This document shows positions 1 to 13,402 of a stretch of 64,000 bases of DNA, piece by piece. How positions within the stretch are numbered: position 1 is the stretch's first letter; each line of letters begins with the position of its first letter. A program made the translations under genes and the position numbers. The DNA comes from Urophycis tenuis. Lineage: Eukaryota > Chordata > Actinopteri > Gadiformes > Phycidae. Below the pieces are notes generated by a model. That model saw only the letters and a list, made by a program, of their open reading frames with translations, had not been told where the DNA came from and did not search any database. The stretch is from assembly GCA_036785325.1 (NCBI GenBank), contig JAXIVH010000014.1, positions 8,425,891-8,489,890 of the forward strand. The letters run 5' to 3'.

Positions 1-775
1 AAAGACTTTGACAGAGTTTGACAGACAGGTAGGGAGGTACATGGACAGACAGGGAGAAAGTTAAACAGAACAGACAAACAGACAGACCGATAGTTAAATG
101 GACAGATAGGCAAATAGACAGACGGGAAGAAAGTTAAACAAAACAGACAAACAGACAGACAGAGAGTTAAATAGACAGATTGGTAAATAGACAGGCAGGA
201 AGAAAGTTAAACAAAGATATTGACAGCAAAGCAGTTTAACAGGCCGTGAGATACTGCAGCCAGTTCAACATAGTGAGGCAAACTGTGAAACAGCAGGCAA
301 CATAGGGACATATGGACAAACAGACATGCAGACAGATAGACTGACTGACAGGGCTCGGCAGAATTATGAGGGCGCCGAGAGACAGACAGGCATGTTAACA
401 CACCGACGAACGGACCTGGAGGTCCATCAACAGACAGACAAACCCGGAGACAACACAGTGGCACGGGGGCTAGACAGACAGATGGGGATCGGACAGACAG
501 ACAGACATGCAGACGGATGTGGATATCGGTGTAGACAGACAGAAGGATTGGGGGATCAGAGAGACAGACAGACAGGCAGACAGACGGACAGGGGGCTCAG
601 AGAGACAGACGGATGTCGGATCAGAGAGACAGACAGACGAACGGACACGGGGGAACAGAGCGACAGACAGACAGACGGAGTTGGGGATCAGAGCGACAGA
701 CAGACAGACGGACTGGGGCCCAGAGAGACAGACACACAGGACGGGGGGGGGGGGCTCAGACAGACAGCCGCGGGA
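1..775. repeat. GACA/GATA-type tetranucleotide repeat (Bkm-like)
   Basis: About 775 bp are dominated by degenerate GACA units mixed with GATA and a longer-period motif (gttaaa followed by runs of acagacagac) in the first 220 bases. Open frames through it translate to repetitive RQTDRQTD-type peptides, which is an artefact of the tetranucleotide. The array is probably cut by the left window edge, so its full length is unknown. Confidence 0.85.
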
Positions 776-901
776 GCGATGGTGGATGTTCCACCACAGC
801 CCACCAGTGCACTGTGACACCACCTCATAAACACTTGCTTAACGTCCACTCAGGACGCACCATGTTGACAGGGTGAGTGAAGACTCGGTGAACAGCTCGC
901 C

Positions 902-999
902 ATGTCCTGCTTTCTGTGTGGTATGTGTGTGTGTGTGCACATACATACACGCGTGTGTGTGTGTGTGTGCTCACTCGTGTGTGTGTGTGTGTGCTCACT

Positions 1000-1031
<32 letters not shown>
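902..1031. repeat. (GT)n microsatellite cluster
   Basis: There are several GT runs separated by short ctcactc and catacatac interruptions. The longest uninterrupted run sits at the 3' end. Confidence 0.9.
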
Positions 1032-1034
<3 letters not shown>

Positions 1035-1163
1035 CAGCCCGGTGGGACATGCTGAGATGTGAGAGCTTCGGTTGGTTGCTACTCCCTTCTACCCACACAG
1101 AGCTCATGTTGGGAGCAGGCCAGGATGGGCCTCCAGAACCCCCTGCTGGCTCCCCTCTCGTTC

Positions 1164-1200
1164 ACCACCTCTCTCTCTCTCTCTCTCTCTCTCCCTCTCC

Positions 1201-1233
<33 letters not shown>

Positions 1234-1735
1234 CGTCGGTAGCTCTCTCTCTCCCTCCCTCCCTCCCTCCGCCTCGCGCTCCCTCTCCATCTCTGTCTCT
1301 ATCTCTATCCCTTTCTTATTCTCTCTCTCTCTTTCTTCTGTGTGTGGTGTGTTTGTCCTCTTTCTCCCTCCTCCTCCTCCTCCTCCTCCTCCCCCTCTCC
1401 ACCCATCCCCCAAGCCCGCTGCCACTGCGTCCAAAACACTTTTTCTCCCTTCAACTTCTGTTACTCCTCATCTTTTCTCACCTCCCCCTCCCTCCCTCCC
1501 TCCCTCCCTCCCTCTATCTCTCTCTCTCTCTGTCTCTCTCCCTCCATCCATCCGTCCCTTCCTCCACCCCATCCCATCCCACACCCACCCCCTTCTCTCC
1601 TCGACACCCCCTTCTTTTAACGCCTCTCCCATCTGTAGGAGGCTGTCGTCTGTTAAGCGACAGCTTTCTCTCCCCCCCCACCCCTCCCCCTCCTCCCCCT
1701 CCCCTCCCTCCCCCTCCGAGTACATTGATGTGACC
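1164..1735. repeat. Long polypyrimidine tract of CT, CCT and CTC repeats
   Basis: About 570 bp are almost entirely C and T on the + strand: (CT)n, (CCCT)n and (CTC)n blocks with two short interruptions, one near tgtgtggtgtgtt and one near aggaggctgtcg. The two-strand purine/pyrimidine asymmetry explains the SLSLSL and PPPP frames on + and the EREREG frames on -. No gene is present. Confidence 0.9.
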
Positions 1736-2062
1736 TGGCCCCGCCCCGGAGGTCTGATGAAGATGTTATTTCGGTTGGTGAGAATTGAATTGAATGTAAT
1801 GCGCTCCTTAGCTCCCCATTGTCATGACTCAGAGTAGACTTATACAGGGGCGTCGAGGAAGCAGTCGTGAAAGCGGAGTCGTCAAAGCAGCGCGGCGTCT
1901 GTGCGTGCGAGTGTCGAGAGCCGCAGTTCACTTAAGAGTTCACTTAAATTGTGGGAAGAAAACCCAAAAAGGAATTGGCACGAAAACATCTATAAATACA
2001 AGCGACTAACTTTAACTTTAAAAACAAACAGCAGCGGCTCATCAGCCCGTCCGCGCCGCTGC

Positions 2063-2088
2063 CACACACGCACGCACGCACGCACGCA

Positions 2089-2133
<45 letters not shown>

Positions 2134-2154
2134 GCACGCACACGCGCGTGAACG

Positions 2155-2203
<49 letters not shown>

Positions 2204-2228
2204 GCACGCACATGCGCGTGAACGCACG

Positions 2229-2268
<40 letters not shown>

Positions 2269-2555
2269 GACACACACACACACACACACGCATTAACGCA
2301 CACACACACACAGACATGCACACACACAGGCGCACGCATGCATGAACGCACACGCGCACACACACACAGAGACACACGCCTACTGCTGATAACATTGTTG
2401 AGCATATGGCCTCCCACATGTTCTCTCTCGCTAGCACTAGCTAAGCTAAGCCTTGAAGTGCAGGCCAAGTATCTGCTGGTGAACTCACTGGTACGCCCTA
2501 ATCGACGCCATGTTGGATTATGCGCACACACACACGCAACGCGCGCAAGCACATA

Positions 2556-2592
<37 letters not shown>

Positions 2593-2671
2593 GCATTGTT
2601 GCTAGGATCCCAGTAAGTAGGTTTAAAGTAGGCGGGTGACACATGCACATGTGCGCGCGCCACACACTCAC

Positions 2672-2751
<80 letters not shown>

Positions 2752-2785
2752 CACACACACACACACACACACACAGATACACACT

Positions 2786-2836
<51 letters not shown>

Positions 2837-2864
2837 ACGTACACACACACACACATGCAGATGA
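2063..2864. repeat. Compound (CA)n microsatellite cluster
   Basis: CA arrays at about 2063-2364 and 2522-2864 are broken by cgcacgca units and by a unique stretch at about 2385-2520. In the first array a module ending in acgcgcgtgaacgcacgca or acatgcgcgtgaacgcacgc recurs about every 70 bp, so the array has a higher-order repeat. A C17-type run follows at about 2918-2935. Confidence 0.9.
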
Positions 2865-4414
2865 GACCCCACGCTGCCCCTTCATTCGCTGGAGTGCAGA
2901 AAAGGGAAATTAAAGTGCCCCCCCCCCCCCCCCCCTTCCAAACAAAAAAAGGGACGTGTTCAAACCAATTTAATAAACCATATTTACATAGATTAAATAT
3001 GAATAAAAACGCTGCCGGACGAGAACATTCTAAGTATGCTCAGCAATCTGCTTGCGGTCCACCGCCCATGACTCAGTATTAAGCGGCTAATAGCTTGGGT
3101 AAAGACGAGAAGACGAGAGACTGACTCACCGAGGCGTCGTTCGCGTCTCGACCGCGTCCTGATGAGTCCCCGCTGTCGGTCCCCGCCCCCCCCGCCTTCT
3201 GCCCTGCGGTTGCCGACTGCCCCCCCCCCCCCCTCGACAGTCCAGTGTATTTGCGGCTGGCGGTGTCACCAGAACGGCAACGCGGGTAACGACGGAGAGA
3301 GATGTTTATGTGGTGGTAGGGTTCCACACGGTGTGTGTGTGTGTGTGTGTGTGTGGTACAAACACACAACGCCCACCCCCCCTATCTTGTCTTAACTAGA
3401 GACCAAAAGGGATCGATGGGAACTGTGTCCGTCCCCCAAGGAGAAATTGGGCGATGTTTTTTGAAAGTAAAGTGAACAACGGCACAAAGCTCTGTGTTAA
3501 AAAAAAAACCCACAAAAAAAAACCCTACAGCTGGCTGCCTGCTCCTCAGCAGCTTTTGGGGTGGATTTTTGCCACTGCAGATAAATGTCTCAGATTTAAA
3601 AAAAAACACGCAAACACAGCTCTTCTATTAGCTTTTCCCCCCCCCTCCTCCCGATGATACCTCAGGTGGGGGCCGAGACTCCGAGGCTCGGGAGTCGTAC
3701 TTGCACACTTATCCCATAGGTAAGACGTGCGCCAATTAGACCCGTGCGATGCTATCGGAAGGCATCAGCGCAGACTCGTGTAGTGTTTCTGCCGTTTGCG
3801 AGGGAACATCGATTCGCTGCCTGCAGCGTTTTAAAACGAGAGGAAGCGGAGTAAGGCAACAACGATAGCAGCGAGGGTTCTGCATGCGGGTTAGGGGACG
3901 TTCTGTGTGTATAAGTACACACTCGGTTCCCCGGCGCTCGACGAATACATTGAAAGGGACCGTTCCATTAGTCAAAGCTCGGCAAGTAAATGATAATCAA
4001 GTGGTTAATGCAGATCAGGGGTTTCTCACTTGTTAAGGGGCAGGGGTCCAGCTTTTTTTAAAGGAGCAAGGAACATTTTATTTAGTTTTCCTCGCTGTGA
4101 TGTACCAGAGGAGCAGAAGAGACGTGTGGTTTTTGAGGCTGGCTCGGTGGCCGTCGAGTAGCAAATAATTCAACATTGTATTTCAGAGCGAGCCTCGTCT
4201 TGACTTCAGTGCACCATCTGTCCTTCTCGCCCCGCCGCCCTCACCCCCTGCGCCCCCCCCACAAACACAAAACCTTTATTGTTCAAAGAATCAAAGCGAG
4301 AAAAAAAAAGGAATTGGCGTTTCTTCCACCCCTGAACCCGGAAGGCTTTTATTTTGTAGTGTTTTCCCTGTCCGCATGTCTGAGCAGAGCCACTCTGAGT
4401 CCGACCAGGTTCGC

Positions 4415-4519
<105 letters not shown>

Positions 4520-5865
4520 TGCTTGCAAAAATACCCTTTTTTTTACTAATAGGACTCCAATCCCAACATCTGGTGATGTCGATGTAGGATCAGTGGCAAC
4601 ATATGTACTCCTCCCCGGGGTGGGTGGGGGGGGTGGGGGGCGCTCTGCCGCAACATGCACTCAGACGAGGCCAAAAACCTCGTCCTCTTTTACGCGTCGC
4701 ATCTTCAACCCTGCTTTTTTTTTTTTTGGCATCCAAACACCAACACCACCCCTCCTCCCCCCCCTTCTCCTCCTCCTACTCCCCTGCATGAATCGCGTTG
4801 GCATCGCTCTGGGAGCGCGCGCGCTTGCGAGGCAGCGATGGCCTCATTAGCGGAAAAAAACCTCCCGGTTTGAAAGTAGTTCATCAAGTTGGCTAAACAA
4901 CCAAAGGAGACAGCATCCCGGCCCTCCACCCCCCCACCCACCCACCACCACCACCCACCCCCGGTCGTCTGCCTTCCGTCCGGAGACGCTTTGGAGAGAG
5001 AGAGAGATGCTGTCAGAGGACGTCTTCAAACGCGGCGGCGCTGGTTCTGGTTCTGGTGCTGGCGCCGGCCCGCGGTTGTGAAGGTGGTTTCAACGCGCGT
5101 CTCTCTCTCTCTCCCGAGCGCCACTGAACTCCGTTGCCGCCGGCGACCGCGGGGGAAACTCCCGGCGACATCAAAACACCTGTGGCACCAAGGGGGGGGG
5201 GGGGGGGGGAGGGTCTGTTTTGTTTTTTATCCTCTTTCACCGTCTTCACGCCTCGAGAGAGAGAGATCGCTATAGTGTTTTGTGTTCAGATGCGCGCCGA
5301 TGAGTTTTACCGAATAATGAGGACCCCGCCGCCGCCACCAGCACCACCACCCCCACCAGCCCCACCACCCCCACCACCACCACCACCGCCACCCACCGCC
5401 ACCACCGCCACCGCCGCCCTCCATGTCTTTTTTCTTTGCGTGGGAAGTTTGCTGTGCTACTTTGTTAGGGGATGGAGCGATCATAGCCAAGACGTGACCT
5501 CAGGCACACACAAAGCTCCCGGCTCGCTGCTGCCACCGACAACAACAACACTCTGGGAGGACTCCGAGCCCTGATAGTGCACGGTTGTTCTGATTGACAA
5601 AGATGAAAAAAAAAAAAAAAAACAGGAAAAAAAAAGAAACGAAAATGATAGACGGCTTATTTTTGGCCTCCATTTTATCTTCCGTTTATTCCGTTTGACT
5701 CACGGGCTCGGTGTACGGAGTTGTTTTTCCCGCTTTTTTTTTTTTCCCTCCCCGTACTGTCACATTCGTTTCATTGGCAATTATATCCACGGAACTATTA
5801 GTTACGGGGCACGCTGTCGGGAAAACATGCAGTCACGCAAAGTGACAGACAGTCGACCGCCGCGC

Positions 5866-5975
5866 ACGCGCACGCACACACACACACGCGCGCACGAACA
5901 CCCACACACGCACACACGAACACCCCACACACGCACACACACATGCACACGCGCGCGCGCCGCACACACAGAGAA
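5866..5975. repeat. Degenerate (CA)n/(CG)n microsatellite
   Basis: Alternating purine-pyrimidine sequence (cacgcacacaca, gcgcgcgcc) with recurrent gaacacccacacacg units. It is the kind of sequence that can adopt Z-DNA. Confidence 0.85.
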
Positions 5976-6118
5976 ACATAACCGCACACATCGATCCCCA
6001 TGTTCAATCCGACTGTGGCGGAGCATATGTCTTGCTGTTGCCATAGTGCCATTAACACAGAGAGGCACGGTGAGGCTCAGCACAGTGAAAGAAGGAAGGA
6101 CAAAGAGAAAATAGAATG

Positions 6119-6121
<3 letters not shown>

Positions 6122-6180
<59 letters not shown>
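6122..6180. repeat. (GA)n microsatellite
   Basis: A pure GA run of about 59 bp. Confidence 0.95.
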
Positions 6181-6183
<3 letters not shown>

Positions 6184-6589
6184 CATTAGAAGGAAGACGG
6201 GGCGAGGAGTAATGCGACGGATCTGGCGGTTTGCGTCGCGGAGACACTAATGCTGTGGGTGGCGGCGGTTGTAATTAAAATCTCAAAACCTCACGGTTCA
6301 AACTCCACTCCCTTAACAGGGTTATCTCACTGCCTCCCCTGCCGCTTATGTCTTTTCCTCGCTCGGCACTGCATTCACCGCAGGTGCATAACACCTTCGC
6401 TTTCCATTCCTCTCCCCTGCTCTCCTCTCCTCTCCTCTCCTCTCCTCTCTCCTTAGCCTGCTCCAGCTGGGGCTGTTTAATGGAGGGACGTGCAAATTGA
6501 TGGTCTGTGTCTGTCGGACTGCAAAGGTCTTTACGTGCCATTTAATGCAAACTAATTGCTTACAGTCGGGGTCACTCTGGTCTGCTCTG

Positions 6590-6737
<148 letters not shown>

Positions 6738-7050
6738 GTACAGTTTTAGCCTGGGAGTGATCATACACAATTGCAGCGTTTGGTAACTGGTGCGGCGACT
6801 TGAGGGTAGAGACAAAATGGAGGTACAGGTTGTGATGGCTGTCCTTATCTTGTCATGTTGTTTCAGGAGAGAGAGAAGCGAGAGAGAGAGAGCGAGAGCG
6901 ATAGGAGAAGGAGACCGAGGAAGAGAGTGAGGTGAGAGTGAGAGGAATAGTGAGAGAGAAGGCAACCTGTGGAGGCTGCCTGCCTCTATCTATCCATTTG
7001 TCTCCAGCTGTTTCCATCCAACCCTTTTATTTTTGGTTCTATCTGAACAT

Positions 7051-7330
7051 CATCTCTCTCTCTCTCTCGCTCTCTCTCTCTCCCTCCTGACTCCCGAATG
7101 TTGTTTGCGCTCTGGTTCTCTCTGTCTCTCTCTGTCTCTCTCTCTGGCTCTCGTTCTCTCCTCACTTGTCTCTGTTTCCCACCCTCTCGACCTCTTCCTC
7201 ACAGTTGTTCTCACTACCTACCTCGTGTCCTCTTTCCTCCTCCTCGTCCCCGTGTCTCTGCCTCCTCCCCTCGGGGGGAACCCGTGGCTGTTCCTCTCTC
7301 CTCCTCCTCCTCCTCCTCCTCCTCCTCCCT
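7051..7330. repeat. CT/CTC-rich polypyrimidine region
   Basis: Pyrimidine-rich stretch with (CT)n, TCTCTG and (CTC)n blocks, the last at about 7300-7328. Shorter C runs follow at 7501-7519, 7626-7637 and 7706-7715. Confidence 0.8.
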
Positions 7331-8205
7331 CCACCCTGCTGGACAGAGACATCCTTCCAGCGAGGCGTAGGTTGTGGCCACGGCGGTGAACGGCTTTGAG
7401 CGACGTGCGGTGGATCACTAGAGTGGTTCAGAGTTCAACCGCCTCCGCCTGACACAATTACGGAGGCCAGGAGCTGGCTCCGAGCCGGGCCCGAGAGAGC
7501 CCCCCCCCCCCCCCCCCCCTCCCCCCTCCGACCCCCCCGGGGCTCTGCTGTCCCAACGGGAGATCAGTCGATAAGCAGACGCGGGGGTCCGCCCGGCCCC
7601 CTCGTCGCCAGATCAATTGTTGTCCCCCCCCCCCCCGAGGGCCAGGTCAGCCACCGGCACTACCTGGCTTGTAATTGTCAGATGAACTGATAAAGTACAG
7701 GTCGCCCCCCCCCCCCACCCCCATGGGCTAGTGGTAATGGGAGGGTTCTTGTTTTTTTGGGTCTGTTTTTTTCCCGGACGTCTCAAATTTAATTGACTTG
7801 TTCACCTTGTCGGCTCATTTCCACAGTGGTATTATCATTTAGTGGTTCGACACGGGCAAGAAATAAATCTGCTATTATTTTACATTCAAATCTAATCACA
7901 TAATAGCATCTAAAGCTGAGAAATAGCTTGTCCCCGTTGGCAGGCTTAACCTTTAAATTTTTTTTTTTGTTGGTAGCGCCAAACGCTACCAGAGAGGGAA
8001 AGGAAAATTTATTCATAATCGGGGGAAAAAAAAAAAACCCCCACAAAAACCAACCTGAATAAATAAATAGATAAATAAATGAATAGATAAATAAATAACC
8101 ATGGAACAGCGTGTCGATGCCAGCCGGCCCTGGTTGTGTTGCGGGGCCTCTTGTGTTCTGTCTCTGAGCACTTAGCGACGGCCCTCTGCCGCTGGTGGGG
8201 CCGGT

Positions 8206-8405
8206 NNNNNNNNNNNNNNNNNNNNNNNNNNNNNNNNNNNNNNNNNNNNNNNNNNNNNNNNNNNNNNNNNNNNNNNNNNNNNNNNNNNNNNNNNNNNNNN
8301 NNNNNNNNNNNNNNNNNNNNNNNNNNNNNNNNNNNNNNNNNNNNNNNNNNNNNNNNNNNNNNNNNNNNNNNNNNNNNNNNNNNNNNNNNNNNNNNNNNNN
8401 NNNNN
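8206..8405. other. Assembly gap (200 N)
   Basis: Exactly 200 undetermined bases, a conventional placeholder for a gap of unknown size. It is followed immediately by a pyrimidine tract ending in a run of about 23 C, a plausible cause of the sequencing break. The missing fgfrl1 first coding exon could in principle lie inside. Confidence 0.99.
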
Positions 8406-8660
8406 CCGTTTCTCTTCTCTTCTCCCCCCCCCCCCCCCCCCCCCCCCCCTCCTGTTTCCCGTCCGTGTTGTGTTGTTGTGTGGACCTGGAGGAGGCTGGC
8501 GGGAGACGCAGGTCCACCCACGTCTCTGGTAATGAGCCGGGGCCGACCGGGCCGGCCGGGCTTCCGCTCCCCCCCCCCCCGTTTGAAGTCGCCGCGGGGC
8601 AAACTTGAGACCGACGCTGACGTTAGCGAGGAGACTGGCCTGGCTAACGCGCTCGTACCC

Positions 8661-8733
8661 CTCGTGCACTCCTCGCACACTCGTGCACTCCTCCTACACT
8701 GGTGCACTCCTCCTACACTGGTGCACTGGTGCA
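8661..8733. repeat. Short minisatellite, ~18-bp unit
   Basis: About three and a half tandem copies of a unit resembling ctcctacactggtgcact. The first copies are diverged (cacactcgtgcact). A poly-T run of about 18 follows at 8778-8796. Confidence 0.8.
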
Positions 8734-9144
8734 TACCTCACTGACAGGACACGGAGCATCTTAATCTCTTCTTCTTCTTTTTTTTTTTTTTTTTTTACTG
8801 AGGCAGACCCCGCGCCCCGTCTCCTCTCCCCTCCAGAACCCCTCCGCTCTCTCTTTCTCTAGTCTGTGCTCTCCGCTGTCACCCAATAGCCTCAGCCGTA
8901 CCATTCCCACCAGTGGAGCAGTCGCTATTCAGCCCACATCAGATGGTGCCGAAGAAAGGGCCATTGTCCAGACCGGTCTTAACCTGGCCTTATCTATTGA
9001 TTGGAAAGCCGAGAGGGGAAAATAAATGGTATTGATTACCGCATTGGGTGAAGTCGCCGGGCAGCACGTCTGGAGGGGTAAGAAAAGAAGGCATTCTTTA
9101 CCCTCCGCTGCCTCACTGCTGTCAGAAGCCATTCTCACTCTCTT

Positions 9145-9535
<391 letters not shown>

Positions 9536-10560
9536 ACTCAATCTCCCGGCCTCCCATCTGCTTTCACCTTATCACTGCTTCCCCTTAAAACCTGGCCCCC
9601 TTTTCCCTGAATGGGCGAGATGTCTCTCTCTCTCCCTCGGGTGGCTTTTATCTCCTGCTTGTGAAATGTATAGCCCGCTGTAGCCGCAGGTTTTAAGCGC
9701 AGGAGCGGTGGCCTTTCACACACTCTCCGAGCCGAGCCCGGGCCTCACCTTTTTCCCTCGGAGCTGCCAACTCTGTCCCCGAGTCTCAAGTGAAGTCACA
9801 GTGCGCCGGGTCCCCCCCCCCCCCACTTGCTACGCACACGTCGTTGACGCCGTTTACATAGAACGACCCAGCCTGGCTTTTTTTTAACCCCTCGTGCCAC
9901 GCAGGCCGGGTCCAAATCAGGGCCTTTCCTGACATCCATTATAGTGGAGTGTGTTTATGAAAGTGCCCCTGAGGTTCGGGAAGCTGGATGGCAGGAAGAT
10001 ATTTTCCCCCGGCAAACAGCAGCAGGATCCATAAAAGCCTTAATTCTTTCCTCTCCAGCGTGCTACCGGGCCGCCGCCGGTGCACAGGGTCAGCAGCCTC
10101 CCTGTCTCCCTGCTCTCCAGGCCCTGTGTTTACCTAACACATCAGAGACGCCACGGAGTAACAGGCAGCATTCTTCAAGTCCCAACACCACCCCCCCCAC
10201 CCCGCCGCCGCCTCACTGTCCACTTGTTAGCCTTTATGTAAATACATGCACATTGAAGAGGAATTCTTCCAGATCCGTGTTTACACAGCCATTGGCTTCA
10301 CGGCTGGCCGGGTGGCGTGCTACGTGGGCCTGCGGAGGAACAGACGCACATCTTGGCGTTCGGTGGGAGATTAGGAACCCAAAAGCCCCTTTAATGTGTG
10401 GATGCCGGCGGTGTGTGTTTGAAGGCCCGCGTGAGCCGGCGCCGTTGCGTGCGCCGCGGCCCGGTTCTCGCTGCGGTCGGCTCCACTCCCAGGTGCTCTC
10501 CACCGGATCGTCTGTCAGCAGACGGGCCAAACCTTTATTGACATGTTTGCCATGATTAGA

Positions 10561-10624
10561 GCGAGAGAGAGAGAGTGGGAGAGGGAGGTAGAGAGAGAAG
10601 GAGAGCGAGCGAGAGAGAGAGAGA
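10561..10624. repeat. Degenerate (GA)n microsatellite
   Basis: About 64 bp of GAGA with GGGA, GGTA and GCGA interruptions. Confidence 0.85.
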
Positions 10625-11250
10625 TGTGAAGAAACGTACTGTAGACATTTATTACAAATCCGCAGGTGTTCCTTCAGAAAGAGAAAATAAATGGGAAGAG
10701 CAATGCCAGCACATCTGAACACGGCTTACGTCTGGGAGCTCCGGCCCTGCTGCGTGTGTGCGTGTGTGCGTGTGTGTGTGTGTGTGTTTCTTGGTATTTC
10801 ACTTCGACTCTGCAGCCTTCTGTTGCTTTTGCTTCCCCATATATTTTCCCCTATAAATCCCCTCGCGTCTCATCAGTGAAACAAAAAAAAGAAAAGAAAA
10901 AGAAGCTGTATGACGATATGTACAAACAGACTATATTTAGTCTAAATCACAAGAATGCTTCTTGTTGAATGTGGCCCTTTCTCCGCACAATAATCCATTG
11001 CCAAATTGAGCAAAGAAAAACAGTGGTAATTCTGTGAGTGGCCCGGCCTTCCCTTCCCACTCTCCCGCTCCATGAAAGATTCCTTTCACACACGGAGCGC
11101 CCTGCTAACACTGTATGAATCCTGTAACTCGGTAACCTCCGTGTGGTCACGTGTATCGTGTTCCATTTACGCTGCCTCTAACAATGCAAACAATTTAAGT
11201 AAACACGCCGAAATGTTCGCCGGCTTGCCATTAATCTTGGGGAGATTCGC

Positions 11251-11562
11251 GGCGTTGTGGTGTGCGTGTGCGTGTGTGTGTGTGCGTGTGTGTGTCTGTG
11301 TGTGTCTGTGTTTGCGTGTGTGTGTGTGTGTGTGTTTGTATGTGTGTGTCTCTGTGTGTGTGCATGTGTGTGTGTGTGTGCGTCTGTGTGTGTGTGTGTG
11401 CGTGTCTGTGTGTATGTGCGTGTCTGTGTGTGTGTATGTGTCTGTGTGTGTGCACGTGTGTGTGCGTGCATGTCTGTGTGTGTGTGTGTGTGCGTGCCTG
11501 TGTGTGTGTGCGTGTGTGTGTGTGTGTGCGTGCATGTGTGTGTGTGCGTGTGTGTGTGTGAG
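11251..11562. repeat. Degenerate (GT)n array
   Basis: About 310 bp of TG repeats interrupted about every 10-20 bp by TC, GC or TA steps. The older, heavily mutated appearance contrasts with the pure GT tracts elsewhere in the window. Confidence 0.9.
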
Positions 11563-12847
11563 GACGACTGAGCGGGGCTTGGCAGCGCTCTGCAAGCCAA
11601 ACGGGCCTCTCTCGCTCCGCCGGCGTGTCCAAGCGCCCACGGGGGTTTTCAATGTGTGTATTCTCGCTATCAAGTTGATAAGTTTCCCTTCCTGTGTGCG
11701 CTCGGGGCTTTTTTTTCCCCTGGCTTTCCGACCGCCGGTTGCGGCGGTCTGGGGCGCGGGAGGCGTTGGACTCCCGGCGGCCGGGGAGAGCGTGTCCTTG
11801 AAAGGGAAGGAGAAGGTGGAGGAGGACTCCCTCCCTGCCCAAAAAAGGAGGGAAAAAGATGGCGGCCACTCAGACGCGGCGCAAAACACAACACTCATTA
11901 GGTTATTCAGACGACGGCCTTGACTGCAGCACCTTTTCAAGCCTTGTTTTGAATAGAACTTCAAAAGGCTTTCGTGGTCTCTCTCCCCCCCCACACCGCC
12001 CCTTCTATTAGAGCGGTGGAGACGGAGGGAGGAAATCATTTGTTGCACATTCCTCGCACGCAGAACGGCCGCCAAAGCCTTTCGTTCATTAAGCTGCGAG
12101 CTCAGGGGCTTAAGCCACGCCGCCGTCTCGCTGCGGCGCCGCGAAGTGATGTTTTTCCACACCTTGGCGCATTCTTCTGCCGGCCGCCTGTCCCGTCCTC
12201 CCCTGCATCCCAGGATCCAGCCCCGGGTTGTCCTCGGGTTTCGTTTGGCCGGAGCGAGTCCCAGACTGGGCGCTCAACGCCGTCTGACACTTTCCAGCCA
12301 CTAAGACCCCTGGTTGTTAATCCATGTCCTTTTTTCTTTTTTTTACTCTAGTGTTTAACATGGCCAGGTCCCTGGTATCATTTCTGCAATCCAACCGAGC
12401 CGTTTAGTTCACTGGTCTCTGGACAATGTTGTAAACACGCATCAGAGCTGTGGAACATGGGCGGTCCAATAACACCCCCCCCCCCCCCTGCACCCCCCCC
12501 TCCCCGCGCCTCACGGCGCCGCGCTGCTGAAACGCGTGGAAGCCTCCGCATGCCTTTGGTCCTGCCGGGATCAACTGAGTCCTTATGAGTGCGCTCCATG
12601 GCAGAGGTGCGCGCTGTTAGTGGAACGAAAGCACAGTTTACACTGCGGAGATGAACACAGAACAGCCTCTGTTTGCCTCTGCTGGTAGGAGAGGGGTAAG
12701 GTACTGGCCGCCTGACAACGGCCAGAAAGACTGTGGCCACATTCTCCCCGCAGACATAAACAGTCACACTTCCAATTTCCTGTGCATGCAGTGGACCAGG
12801 AAAGGCCATCCACATAGAGGAAGGAAGTGTGAGCACTCCATGCCTGA

Positions 12848-12848
<1 letters not shown>

Positions 12849-12888
<40 letters not shown>

Positions 12889-13272
12889 CAAGAAATTCGC
12901 TTCTAATAAACACACCTAAGGATCCTAGTAGCACCTCTGCTTAGTGTACTCTGAATTATCAAAGTGTGCACATACGCAGTTGCCTACGTAGAGGAAAAGA
13001 CATTTGGCTCAGAGGGCAGCAGCGAGCGAGCCTCAAGGTTTGTCCAGACCGTGTACCTGTGGAACATCTGTCTGCAATATGACAAATAAAAGAACCAAAT
13101 GGAATTATCCGAAGACAATCCTTCCCATACCTGCCCCCCTCCCCCCCCCCCCCCAATCACACACACACACACACACACACACAACACACACACACACACA
13201 CTCACACTCACGTCTTGGTCATTATATTATACATCTTATCTACCATGTGTGGAAAATTCATGTTGGAATCTC

Positions 13273-13352
<80 letters not shown>

Positions 13353-13402
13353 TGTGTGCGCGCGTGCGTGTGCATGCGTGTGTGTGTGTGTGTGTGTGAG
13401 TG
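12849..13402. repeat. Three CA/GT microsatellites
   Basis: GT at about 12849-12886, CA at 13159-13200 (preceded by a C-rich run at 13139-13155), and GT at about 13274-13400 with a GCGCG interruption near its 3' end. The intervening sequence is complex and non-coding. Confidence 0.9.

Noticed and set aside
902..2885. Long open frames of Cys-Val, Thr-His, Ser-Leu or Arg-Glu repeats
   Set aside because: They are translations of GT, CA, CT and GA microsatellites in all frames and both strands; no conserved domain, codon bias or splice context. The same applies to frames at 6346-6965, 11167-12162, 13004-13487, 17070-17916, 50324-50756 and 61918-62504.
5134..5574. Open frame with polyproline followed by a hydrophobic stretch, considered as the fgfrl1 signal exon
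   Set aside because: There is no phase-1 donor after a plausible signal peptide, and the proline run is a CCA/CCG trinucleotide repeat.
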